NCBI GenBank assembly: GCA_030153045.1 | Contig: JASLID010000096.1 | Location: 1-16,734 of the forward strand | Reading direction: 5' to 3' | Source: Flavobacterium sp. | Lineage (GTDB): Bacteria > Bacteroidota > Bacteroidia > Flavobacteriales > Flavobacteriaceae | Length of the DNA: 16,734 nt | In this document: piece by piece, positions 5,949-13,024 of the stretch | Layout: each line of letters starts with the position of its first letter | Numbering within the stretch: the first letter of the stretch is position 1 | The notes under the pieces: generated by a model | Database searches by the model: none | What the model saw: the letters and a program-made list of their open reading frames with translations, nothing else | What the model was told of the DNA's origin: nothing | Program-made: the position numbers and the translations under genes

Positions 5949-6652
5949 TGGAATTTTTACTGTCAAACAGCACACCTTTTTTAAATGTCTTTAAAAAATA
6001 TGCCATCAATTCACCTAAAAGAGTTGCGCATTTCCTCGCACAACTTCACGAGGAAACGGGAGGATTTGTAAGGCTTTCCGAAAACCTCAATTATACCCCT
6101 GCGGGATTGATTGAGACTTTTGGAACAAATCAGATTTCTGTTGCACAGGCTAACCTTTACGGTAGAACTGCAAAGCATAAAGCAAATCAGGAAGCCATTG
6201 CCAATATAGTTTATGGCGGAGTATGGGGGAAAAAGAATTTGGGAAATACCCAAGTTGGGGATGGGTGGCGTTTCAGGGGTCGTGGACTCATTCAGCTAAC
6301 GGGCAGGGCAAATTATCAGGCTTATAAGAATTATTCGGGAGTTGATGTAATTACCAATCCTGATTTGGCTTCCCGACCAGATGTAGCCATTGACATTGCG
6401 GGTTGGTTTTGGAGTGTGAGGTACAAACTCAACCCGATTGCCGATACCAACAATATCAAGGCAATCACAAAAGAAATAAACGGGGGACTTACCAATTTTT
6501 CCGAAAGAGTAAAACAGCTTAATTATTACACAAGCATTGATACTCTTGGGATATTAAAAAAAAAAGCGAAGCCGAGAACGGTCAAAAAACCTGATAATAG
6601 CTTCTACAACCCTTTTACTCGGATGCTCGATTTTGATTTTAAAATTAAATAA
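5948..6652 (+). CDS. GH19 family endolysin / chitinase-like lysozyme (234 aa)
   Basis: This is predicted to cleave the peptidoglycan glycan strands for release of progeny or for entry. Hallmarks of glycoside hydrolase family 19 are visible: AQLHEETGGFVRLSENLNY at about residues 31-49, with the catalytic Glu in the HEE segment; WRFRGRGLIQLTGRANY at about 107-123; and a later INGG motif near 177-180. The catalytic domain spans about residues 1-195, and a basic C-terminal tail of about 40 residues follows. There is no signal peptide, so it would need a holin-like pore or export route. It overlaps the preceding 47-residue gene by one base and opens a likely lysis block with the two following membrane or lipoprotein genes. 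Confidence 0.85.
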   Translation: MEFLLSNSTPFLNVFKKYAINSPKRVAHFLAQLHEETGGFVRLSENLNYTPAGLIETFGTNQISVAQANLYGRTAKHKANQEAIANIVYGGVWGKKNLGNTQVGDGWRFRGRGLIQLTGRANYQAYKNYSGVDVITNPDLASRPDVAIDIAGWFWSVRYKLNPIADTNNIKAITKEINGGLTNFSERVKQLNYYTSIDTLGILKKKAKPRTVKKPDNSFYNPFTRMLDFDFKIK

Positions 6653-6663
6653 AGTTTAAAAAT

Positions 6664-6963
6664 ATGCCACCAATAGAAATCTTACTAAACTATTTTTTAG
6701 GCTCAACGACCTTGGTTTCCATATACATCGCTTGGAAGTCAAGAAATTCAGAACTAAAAAAGACCGAAGCTTCGGCACTTGAAGCCATTGATTCCATTTA
6801 TACAAAAATGTCAATAGTGACGGATAAGAAATTTGAAGAAATGCAAAGGATTATTGAGCAGAACACTATTGAAATTAAGAATCTAAAGAAGCAAATAGAA
6901 GAATATCAAAAAAGATGTGCCGGTTGTTCTAATAACAGAAATAATGAAAAGGCAAGTATTTAA
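6664..6963 (+). CDS. Small membrane protein with coiled coil, holin- or spanin-like (99 aa)
   Basis: One N-terminal span at about residues 5-23 (EILLNYFLGSTTLVSIYIAW) is followed by a long charged helix (about 28-88) with coiled-coil character, ending in a CAGC motif at residues 90-93. The same layout is common in phage lysis cassettes, either as a holin-like protein or as an inner-membrane spanin subunit. It starts 11 bases after the endolysin stop and lies upstream of the lipoprotein gene, which supports a lysis role. No specific family is recognised. Cys residues near the end could form disulfides if that end is periplasmic. Confidence 0.55.
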   Translation: MPPIEILLNYFLGSTTLVSIYIAWKSRNSELKKTEASALEAIDSIYTKMSIVTDKKFEEMQRIIEQNTIEIKNLKKQIEEYQKRCAGCSNNRNNEKASI

Positions 6964-7078
6964 TAAAATCCTGGGAGCTGTCAGCGTGTATTACGGAATC
7001 GATTTTTTCCATGTAATAGAAGCTTCCGAACTACTGCTTTTTAAAATAAAAATACACTTTAAAAAATCCAACCAATGA
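6944..7078 (+). CDS. Small overlapping hypothetical protein (44 aa)
   Basis: The ATG lies within the last 20 bases of the previous gene and the TGA overlaps the next ATG as ATGA, a classic coupling junction. It fills the otherwise empty 111-base gap between 6963 and 7075. The product (MKRQVFNKILGAVSVYYGID...) is short, basic at both ends and moderately hydrophobic in the middle, so it may associate with a membrane. There is no recognisable family. Confidence 0.5.
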   Translation: MKRQVFNKILGAVSVYYGIDFFHVIEASELLLFKIKIHFKKSNQ

Positions 7079-7617
7079 AAAAATCAATCAAATTCCTAAT
7101 CATCTTAATTGCCTCTTTCGGATTGCTTACCAGTTGTTCTTCAGCTAAAAAAATCAAGGAAGAAAATACAATACTCAAAAGTGAGATTCAGAAAAGGGAC
7201 AGTATAAAAAGCATCGTTATTAATCAGGCAATCGATGATAAACTGATTACTCCAATAGCGCAAAGCAATACTGGAAATGCTGTTTTTGACAGCCTTGTAA
7301 ATGCCAAAGTAGATGAAATACTGTCAAAGCTTAATACTTCAAAGAATTCGGGAGATAACAGCTATAAGCTTATTTACGACAAGCTTACAAAACAGCTGGA
7401 GTTTTACGCCAAAATAGCCCAAACCAAAAACGAGAATACAGCTGTCAAAAACGAAAAGGCAAAGACAATTATCCAGGTTAAAAAGATTCCTGTTGTAGTG
7501 GAAAAACCATTGTCAAAATTGGAAAAGTTTTTCATTGGATTGGGGATTTTGGCAGTAGTCTTTATCGGATTTAAAGTGTTTGGGTTTATCAGGAAAAAAA
7601 CAAGCGTATGGGCATAA
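7075..7617 (+). CDS. Lipoprotein with C-terminal membrane span, probable unimolecular spanin (180 aa)
   Basis: The N-terminus is a lipoprotein signal with a clear lipobox, L18-T-S-C21, which would send the protein to the outer membrane. A charged helical, coiled-coil-like periplasmic part follows (about 24-145). Residues about 152-171 (FFIGLGILAVVFIGFKVFGF) form a membrane span near the C-terminus with a basic RKK tail, as expected for an inner-membrane anchor. This two-ended design, lipid in the outer membrane and a C-terminal span in the inner membrane, defines unimolecular spanins such as T1 gp11, which fuse the membranes at the last step of lysis. Its place just after the GH19 endolysin supports the call. 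Alternatively it is a virion or envelope-bridging lipoprotein. Confidence 0.65.
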   Translation: MKKSIKFLIILIASFGLLTSCSSAKKIKEENTILKSEIQKRDSIKSIVINQAIDDKLITPIAQSNTGNAVFDSLVNAKVDEILSKLNTSKNSGDNSYKLIYDKLTKQLEFYAKIAQTKNENTAVKNEKAKTIIQVKKIPVVVEKPLSKLEKFFIGLGILAVVFIGFKVFGFIRKKTSVWA

Positions 7618-8078
7618 CGGCAAAACATATCGTAATCGCAGGGGCAGTATTGGGAATTGGTGCATTGTGGTATAGCAGTAAACTCAATAAATGGAAAGAA
7701 ATTATGAAAAAGCTAAAAGCGTTACCGACTGGAATTAGAAATTTTGACATCAATTTCAAACGGATGCGATTCAATTTAGATGTAACGCTTTACAATCCAA
7801 CCAGTGATAATTTCAGCCCTGACGGGGTTATTGCAATGGTTAAAAGAATTGTGCTGAAAGACAAGACAGCCAAAAGGATTGCCACCATAACCGTGAACAA
7901 GTCTTTTGTTTCCATACCCCCAAAAGGCAAATATGTATTAAAGGATCTGATTGTAGAGATTCCGATACTGGAGAACGTTTCCAACTGGCAGAGCCTTTCA
8001 CAGATAACAGGATTAAAAGACATTCAGACAGAAACGATAATTGGGGTTTTAGGTAAAGAATATTCAATAATTCAATAG
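7608..8078 (+). CDS. Membrane-anchored LEA14-like beta-domain protein (156 aa)
   Basis: An N-terminal span at about residues 7-23 (HIVIAGAVLGIGALWYS) precedes a domain at about 42-130 with alternating beta strands and the pattern RFNLDVTLYNPTSDN, followed later by VSIPPKGKYVLKDLIVEIPI. This resembles LEA14 / WHy-type immunoglobulin-like domains, in which N-P motifs begin a turn. Such domains bind hydrophobic or cell-envelope partners but are not enzymes. The start overlaps the end of the preceding gene by 10 bases, and one base separates its stop from the 723-residue gene. It is likely a virion or lysis-associated membrane protein. Confidence 0.6.
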   Translation: MGITAKHIVIAGAVLGIGALWYSSKLNKWKEIMKKLKALPTGIRNFDINFKRMRFNLDVTLYNPTSDNFSPDGVIAMVKRIVLKDKTAKRIATITVNKSFVSIPPKGKYVLKDLIVEIPILENVSNWQSLSQITGLKDIQTETIIGVLGKEYSIIQ

Positions 8079-8079
8079 T

Positions 8080-10251
8080 ATGGATTTAGTAACAGCGTTT
8101 AATAGTCTTCACGGGAAAGAGATAAGCCGAAGCGCACTTAAAAGCCTTTTGGCAAAAGCCAAAAAGCAAAAGCACAGCATCATTGCAAAACGTCTTGCAA
8201 ATGTTTTACAGCAAAACGATGATGCACTCTTTACCATTGAAATAAAGAATTTCATTGAGCCTATTGGGCTTTCAGGTGCAGAGCAGGCAATTATTTTACC
8301 GACTTTGGAATACATTTCCGAACCTGATGATGAGGGTGGTTTAAATGGGGTTTCGCCTGATGATATTTACAGCTATATCACGGATTTGATTATAAACACC
8401 ATTGACAAAGTAGGTCACTTGCCTTGGCAAAAAAATTGGGTGGGTTCTGGAGCTGATGGTGCAGCCAAAAACTATGTGAGCAAAAAAGAATATTCGGGAG
8501 CAAATTTCATATTGAATTTCGATATAAAATTTGATGAAAACGGCAAAGGCTATTTAGTGCCGATTAACTTTAAACAACCGTATTACCTAACGTTCAATCA
8601 GATTAAAGAAACGGGCGCATCGTTAAGGGAAGGCAGTAAAGCAAGGCGTGTGATTTATTATACAATGATTTTCAGTTTTGACAACGGTACTTTAAAATTC
8701 AAGACCACCGATAAGGCAAAACTGAATGAATTTATTGCAACCTACGGACTGACAAAGGAAGATTTAAAAAGGTTTCTCAGCCATATTCCAGTAATCAAAT
8801 ACTACAATGTTTTCAGGGCAGACGATTGTACGGGCTTGGAATTTCCCAAACCAGTAGGCAATAAAAAGGTTAATCCGATAGACGAGGCGCAAAGGCTTAT
8901 TGATGGTTATAAAAACCCTCCTGCTTACACCTTTGTCGGGGATAAAGCCTACTATCAGCCTGCAAGCGATACGGTGAATATGCCCAAGATAAATGCTTTT
9001 AAAAATGAGGCATCTTACTACTGTACCTATTTTCACGAGTTGACCCACAGTACAGGAGCAAAGAAAAGACTGGAAAGGGATTTTTCAGGGAAGTTTGGCA
9101 GTAAGCCTTATGCGTTTGAAGAACTCATTGCAGAACTCGGAGCGGTATTTTTATGTTCAGAGGCAGGGATATTGTTTCATACAAAAGACAATTCTGCAAA
9201 GTATTTAAAGAACTGGAACAAGGTATTGGTTAGTGAATTGGAAAATGACAACCGATTTTTTTTAAAAGCTTCAGCTCAATCTCAAAAAGCGGTAAATCTG
9301 ATATTAAGTAGAAATACGGACAAGGAAACAGAGGAAGAACCCAAAGAGCCAGTTAAAAAAGTAGCGACTAAAAAGCGAGTTAAAAAGCCCGTAAAGAAAC
9401 TGAAAGTTAAAAAACCGCTTGGCTTGTCTGCACCATTAAAAGCAAAAATAGCAGTAAGTAGAAATACTGAAGCAATGAAAAAAAGAGTTGTGCCGGCAGT
9501 TGTAAAAAGACCCATTGCAGAAAGCAAAAAACCGATTACTTCGGATAAAAATAAGAGCCTGAACGAACTGGAAAAAATGGGTTTTATTTCTGCTAATTCA
9601 GCACCACAGGAGGCAAAAGATGTTTTTGTATTGGGCGGTGAAATTGGAAAGTTTTTACAGAAACAACAGCCACATAAAGCGCTTATACTGATTAAGGGAA
9701 ATAAGCACAGTTCAAAATCACAGTTGGCCATGCAGATTGCAAATGCCTTTGGAGAACAGCAAACCCCAGTTGCTTATATCGATTATGAGCAGGGAGGAAT
9801 TGAAAGCAAAGATACGGTTGATAGTATTAATCGAAATACTACCGAGAAAGGCAGGAAATATATAGCAATAAAGGGCTATTTAGAAAATCCCTTTCAGGAA
9901 TTGCAGGATTTCTGCAAAGTGGTTAAAGTCATCATTGCCGATTCGGTTACGGATTTGAAAATCACAGCAGACCAGCTCAATTATTTAAGAACAACTTACC
10001 CGAAAATAATTTGGTGTTTCATATCTCAAGTGAAAGAAAACGGGGCAATGTACGGCGGTAACAAGATGGCACACAATCCAACCTCGGTTATTCATTGTTC
10101 CTCTCACGAAGACCCGAAACAGCGATTTGCAACATTGGAGAAAAACAGAGGAAACGACCTCACTTTCAAATACTCGATGTATTACAAAAAGGTAGTTAAC
10201 CAACCCCAAAAAGAAAAAAGCAAGAGTAAATTATCATTCACAGTAAATTAA
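8080..10251 (+). CDS. ArdC-like ssDNA-binding / zincin / RecA-like ATPase fusion (723 aa)
   Basis: Three parts are visible. Residues about 90-260 match the ArdC N-terminal ssDNA-binding (DUF1738-type) domain, including LPWQKNW at 114-120. Residues about 290-395 are a zincin-like metallopeptidase with H319-ELT-H323 and a downstream EELIAEL helix (347-353) that should supply the third zinc ligand. A Lys-rich linker (about 410-500) leads to a RecA/DnaB-like ATPase: a Walker A-like GNKHSSKS at 540-547, Walker B VIIAD ending at D621, and a sensor-like SQ at 649-650. The Walker A Gly before Lys is replaced by Ser. ArdC proteins protect incoming DNA from restriction; joining one to an ATPase suggests a DNA-handling factor acting during replication or entry. 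The start lies one base after the preceding stop. Confidence 0.75.
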   Translation: MDLVTAFNSLHGKEISRSALKSLLAKAKKQKHSIIAKRLANVLQQNDDALFTIEIKNFIEPIGLSGAEQAIILPTLEYISEPDDEGGLNGVSPDDIYSYITDLIINTIDKVGHLPWQKNWVGSGADGAAKNYVSKKEYSGANFILNFDIKFDENGKGYLVPINFKQPYYLTFNQIKETGASLREGSKARRVIYYTMIFSFDNGTLKFKTTDKAKLNEFIATYGLTKEDLKRFLSHIPVIKYYNVFRADDCTGLEFPKPVGNKKVNPIDEAQRLIDGYKNPPAYTFVGDKAYYQPASDTVNMPKINAFKNEASYYCTYFHELTHSTGAKKRLERDFSGKFGSKPYAFEELIAELGAVFLCSEAGILFHTKDNSAKYLKNWNKVLVSELENDNRFFLKASAQSQKAVNLILSRNTDKETEEEPKEPVKKVATKKRVKKPVKKLKVKKPLGLSAPLKAKIAVSRNTEAMKKRVVPAVVKRPIAESKKPITSDKNKSLNELEKMGFISANSAPQEAKDVFVLGGEIGKFLQKQQPHKALILIKGNKHSSKSQLAMQIANAFGEQQTPVAYIDYEQGGIESKDTVDSINRNTTEKGRKYIAIKGYLENPFQELQDFCKVVKVIIADSVTDLKITADQLNYLRTTYPKIIWCFISQVKENGAMYGGNKMAHNPTSVIHCSSHEDPKQRFATLEKNRGNDLTFKYSMYYKKVVNQPQKEKSKSKLSFTVN

Positions 10252-10267
10252 TTAAAAATCAAAAATC

Positions 10268-10432
10268 ATGGTAGCAAAGAAGACAAAGGCGAAAAAGAAA
10301 AAAAGCATCACTGCAAAAAAAATGTGCAGTAGAGTAATCCAGAGAGAAGGAGTTAAAAGGGACGGTACACTTAAAAAAGGTTACCGTTATGCCAAAGGTG
10401 GGAGAATTGTTAAAGCAAAGGCGAAGAAATAG
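10268..10432 (+). CDS. Very basic small protein, likely DNA-condensing (54 aa)
   Basis: This gene starts MVAKKTKAKKKK. It has 17 Lys and 5 Arg against 2 acidic residues. A conserved-looking core (RDGTLKKGYRYAKGGRIVKAKAKK, residues 31-54) ends the protein. That composition suits a histone- or protamine-like nucleic-acid binder, such as a virion core protein that neutralises packaged DNA. It begins 16 bases after the 723-residue gene and is the last gene of the + strand run, followed by a strong terminator 20 bases later. Nothing suggests an enzyme. The call as a real gene rests on ATG, an A-rich leader, composition and placement. Confidence 0.7.
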   Translation: MVAKKTKAKKKKSITAKKMCSRVIQREGVKRDGTLKKGYRYAKGGRIVKAKAKK

Positions 10433-10452
10433 TTTTGATTTGGGTTGATTGG

Positions 10453-10491
10453 AAAAGCCGTGTTGCAGAAATGTATAACACGGCTTTTTTT
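10453..10491 (+). terminator. Strong intrinsic terminator ending the virion-like operon
   Basis: A perfect 12-bp stem (AAAAGCCGTGTT at 10453-10464 with AACACGGCTTTT at 10477-10488) closes a 12-base loop and runs into seven T. It lies between the + strand run and the convergent minus-strand pair. The T run favours termination of + strand transcripts; from the minus side only four T follow. Confidence 0.9.
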
Positions 10492-10510
10492 ATAGAGTTC
10501 AAAAATCTAA

Positions 10511-11062
10511 TTATTCTTGTCTTTCACTTAATTTCAACATAGCATTTGCAACATTTAAAGTCGATTTGTCATATTGCTCATGTCCGTAACCATGCTTTTC
10601 ATTTAATTCGTAAAAATCACGATAAACATCAAATGGATTTTGTGATTCACCAACCCATTTTACAATAATATCTAAAATCTCATTCATAACTGGTTGATAT
10701 GTCATTCTGCCGTCTGATTTTCTGATACCCTTATTGTCAGATTTCTTTTTTCCTAAATTTAAAAAAACATTTTTTTCGTCATAAATAATATCTCTAATTT
10801 GCTTATAATCTTTACCTTTTGGTAAAAAATCCATCAGCAATTTTCTGATACCTTTATAATAAAGATTGTACTTTTCTTCGGGGTTTTCGAACTCTCTTCC
10901 AATCAATTCTCTTAATTCGTCAAATTCTTCTAAAGTACCCGATTCAGTATTAAGTGATAGTTGTTTTCCAACTTTCTCATTAGCCTTTTGCAAAAGTTCA
11001 AGCCTTTCAATATCTGCTTGAGTTATCTCTTGTCCCTTTTTAATTTTTTTATTATCGTCCAT
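10511..11062 (-). CDS. Hypothetical partner of the HTH-peptidase gene (183 aa)
   Basis: The family is not recognised. It is a soluble, charged, mainly helical protein without signal, membrane segment or catalytic motif that I can see. Its only context is that it follows the HTH/ImmA-type gene by 6 bases on the same strand and so is its probable operon partner. In such pairs the second protein may be the substrate or the toxin/effector controlled by the peptidase, but I see no evidence for a toxin activity. The start ATG at 11062 is the only good one near the upstream stop. Confidence 0.6.
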   Translation of the reverse strand: MDDNKKIKKGQEITQADIERLELLQKANEKVGKQLSLNTESGTLEEFDELRELIGREFENPEEKYNLYYKGIRKLLMDFLPKGKDYKQIRDIIYDEKNVFLNLGKKKSDNKGIRKSDGRMTYQPVMNEILDIIVKWVGESQNPFDVYRDFYELNEKHGYGHEQYDKSTLNVANAMLKLSERQE

Positions 11063-11068
11063 AAATTA

Positions 11069-12265
11069 TTATTTTATTTCTAAAACTGATTTTATTTTTT
11101 CACTAGCTTCTTTTAAACTTGTTTCATTCCATGAAATTGGACTAAGTTTTTTTATTGCATTTGAATAGTCGGGATAAAATTCCTTAAATGCAGCATGGTA
11201 ATTCTTCCCGTAAAGTTTCTTTTGATACCAAGTAAAAAAAGAATAAATGAGTGATGGATGTATTTCATTTTCGCTTGCAAATTTTGACACTAAATAAGGG
11301 TTATTTATGTATTTTTTGATGTAATTAAATTTGTCTACAGAAAAAAAGAAATCCCTGGCAAAGTTATCCGCTTTGTCTTCAATCAAAAACAAATCATCAT
11401 CACCTGATAAATGAAAACTGCTTGTTTCAATTGTGTCATAATCAAAAAGGACATGATTAAGCTCATGTAATAATGTAAACCATAATGTTGGGTACATTTT
11501 ATTAAAATCAGTTATTACAATAGATGGTTTACCATCAATTATAAAAGTAGCCCCCCTAACTTGTGTTGTTGATAGATAGTTTTGAAAGATAACGGTAACT
11601 CCTATATTATAAAGTGCTTTACATACCGTTAATAATCCATTGCTAACATCCTGTGAATAAGGCTTTATTTTTACAATCAGCTCCTTTAGTCGTTCTCTAT
11701 TATATTCATTCGGATTATTGATTATTTTAAAAGTTTGATAAGCAGATTTAATCCAAAAATCTTTCATCTTATCGGAATGATTTTTTTTAACTCTACTGTA
11801 AAGTGGCTCATCTAGTTGACTTTCAAATTCATAAGTTGATTCATATCCAAAATACGATAGTATTTTGTCAACAAGCTTATCTGTATCGTCAGAACCATTA
11901 AAAAAACCTAGTTTTGTTAGAGTTTTTACATCAAAGTTTTTTACAATAAAAGTGGCTTTTCTTGCATTTTCAATCGATGAAATATTTTCTGAACTTTGAT
12001 TTTTAAGTACTAATTTAATAAAGCTGTTAATCTCAAAATTTAAAAATTCAGCAATCTTCACTATATTTATTAAGTTAGGTTGCTTAGCATTGCCACTAAT
12101 TATTTCTTCAAAAACATCTTTATCAATGTTTAGAAGTTTCAGTGCCTTGGTTTTACTTAAATTATATTCAAGTAACTTTAAATCAAAAATCTCTTTTATA
12201 TTTACTTCTTCGTCTGCTTCTGTAAATATTGATTTTAGTAAAGAATTAATATCTAATTTATCCAT
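11069..12265 (-). CDS. HTH domain plus ImmA/IrrE-type metallopeptidase regulator (398 aa)
   Basis: The N-terminal part (about residues 35-86) has a helix-turn-helix-like layout of the XRE type (LSKTKALKLLNIDKDVFEEII, then LINIVKIAEFL). The C-terminal domain (about 205-310) is an ImmA/IrrE (DUF955) metallopeptidase, with H267-ELN-H271 and the downstream EDKADNFA at 296-303 giving the third ligand region. Proteins of this build act as repressors or as proteases that cut repressors in phage, ICE and toxin-antitoxin loci. Alternatives are a HigA-like antitoxin or a stress-response protease. The divergent palindromic region upstream makes it the likely local regulator. It is followed by the 183-residue gene. 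Confidence 0.75.
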   Translation of the reverse strand: MDKLDINSLLKSIFTEADEEVNIKEIFDLKLLEYNLSKTKALKLLNIDKDVFEEIISGNAKQPNLINIVKIAEFLNFEINSFIKLVLKNQSSENISSIENARKATFIVKNFDVKTLTKLGFFNGSDDTDKLVDKILSYFGYESTYEFESQLDEPLYSRVKKNHSDKMKDFWIKSAYQTFKIINNPNEYNRERLKELIVKIKPYSQDVSNGLLTVCKALYNIGVTVIFQNYLSTTQVRGATFIIDGKPSIVITDFNKMYPTLWFTLLHELNHVLFDYDTIETSSFHLSGDDDLFLIEDKADNFARDFFFSVDKFNYIKKYINNPYLVSKFASENEIHPSLIYSFFTWYQKKLYGKNYHAAFKEFYPDYSNAIKKLSPISWNETSLKEASEKIKSVLEIK

Positions 12266-12285
12266 AAAAAGGGGATTTACCTTTG

Positions 12286-12293
12286 CAAATATA
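12286..12293 (-). promoter_or_regulatory. Candidate -7 box for the minus-strand operon
   Basis: Read on the minus strand, this is TATATTTG, a full match to the Bacteroidota TAnnTTTG -7 element. It lies 20 bases upstream of the ATG at 12265, leaving a short leader. No clear -33 TTG is seen. Confidence 0.45.
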
Positions 12294-12320
12294 GTAAATA
12301 AATCTATATAAAATATTATT

Positions 12321-12338
12321 TAAGGGTAATTACCCTTA
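12321..12338. promoter_or_regulatory. Perfect 18-bp palindrome, candidate shared operator
   Basis: TAAGGGTAATTACCCTTA is identical on both strands. It lies in the 200-base divergent intergenic region between the HTH-peptidase operon and the DUF488 operon. It sits between two candidate -7 boxes, covering the place where the -33 element of the + strand promoter would be. This is a strong candidate binding site for a dimeric HTH protein, most simply the one encoded next door. Confidence 0.65.
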
Positions 12339-12356
12339 TTTTTTTATTTTTTATTG

Positions 12357-12364
12357 TAACTTTG
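12357..12364 (+). promoter_or_regulatory. Candidate -7 box for the DUF488 operon
   Basis: TAACTTTG is a full match to TAnnTTTG, 18 bases past the palindrome. It would give a leader of about 95 bases before the ATG at 12468. A second match, TAAATTTG, at 12457-12464 is too near the ATG to be a likely promoter. Confidence 0.45.
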
Positions 12365-12467
12365 GAGCGAATTCAATATTGAAACACATTGATGTTTAAT
12401 TGGTTGATTTTGAATAAAATATTTTAATATACTGATAAAGCAAATTAAAAAAAATGTAAATTTGATT

Positions 12468-13022
12468 ATGGAAAAGAAATCTCTTTATACAATTGGTCAC
12501 GGGAATAGAAAACCTGAAGAGTTTTTAGATTTGCTAAAAAAGTTTGACATTGAGTTTCTCATTGATGTGCGCTCTCAGCCATTTTCTAAATTTAACCCTC
12601 AATTTAATCAAAATGAATTAAAATTCTTTTTAGAGCGTAATGGGGTTAAGTATGTTTTCATGGGTGATTCAATTGGTGGAAGACCAAAAGATATTACTTG
12701 TTATGATGAAGAAGGCAAAGTAGATTATGAAGCGGTTAGTACTAAAGATTTTTTCATTCAAGGGATAGATAGGCTTAAAAATGCTTATAACAAAGATGTT
12801 AAAGCTGTAATCATGTGTAGCGAAAGTAAGCCTTGTGAATGTCATAGAAGTAAATTAATTGGAAGAGTTTTGGATTCTGAAAAAATTAATTTGAAACATA
12901 TTGACGAAAAAGGGAAGCTTAAAAATCAAGCCATAGTAATTAGCGAATTAAACAACGGACTTTCGGAAATCGATTTATTTGGTAATCTCGTAAACGGAAC
13001 TTCAAGAAAATCATATTTATAA
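12468..13022 (+). CDS. DUF488 family protein, first copy (184 aa)
   Basis: The N-terminus LYTIGHGNRKPEEFLDLL is the classical DUF488 start, followed by a strand and an Asp-Val-Arg motif (LIDVRSQPFSKF, 31-42) and, at residues 117-127, the conserved C-x-E-x-x-P-x-x-C-H-R (here C117-S-E...C125-H-R127). A Cys/His/Arg-rich core of this type suggests a redox, hydrolase or nucleotide-related active site; I know of no settled biochemistry. The ATG at 12468 is preferred to the TTG two codons upstream because TTG starts are rare in Bacteroidota. It is first of a three-gene + strand operon, the next gene starting 2 bases after its stop, and is divergent from the HTH-peptidase operon. Confidence 0.8.
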   Translation: MEKKSLYTIGHGNRKPEEFLDLLKKFDIEFLIDVRSQPFSKFNPQFNQNELKFFLERNGVKYVFMGDSIGGRPKDITCYDEEGKVDYEAVSTKDFFIQGIDRLKNAYNKDVKAVIMCSESKPCECHRSKLIGRVLDSEKINLKHIDEKGKLKNQAIVISELNNGLSEIDLFGNLVNGTSRKSYL

Positions 13023-13024
13023 TT

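Noticed and set aside
9300..9470. Repeated (L/V)SRNT(D/E) segments at residues 409-414 and 459-464 of the fusion protein as a duplicated module.
   Set aside because: Only a 13-bp match is shared and the flanks differ; it is most likely chance within a low-complexity linker.
9282..9731. Minus-strand 149-codon frame inside the ArdC fusion gene with hydrophobic and Phe-rich stretches.
   Set aside because: It is antisense to the Lys-rich linker and has no regulatory signals, so it is a coding shadow.
10433..10510. Attachment site at the right end of the virus-like module.
   Set aside because: There is no tRNA, no integrase and no direct repeat that I could match elsewhere in the window.
11069..12265. 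Second ArdC-like protein because of the HELNH motif.
   Set aside because: The flanking sequence (LLHELNHVLFD and EDKADNFA) fits the ImmA/IrrE family and there is no ArdC ssDNA-binding domain.
12457..12464. TAAATTTG as the promoter of the DUF488 operon.
   Set aside because: It lies 3 bases before the start codon, so transcription would begin inside the gene; TAACTTTG at 12357 is better placed.
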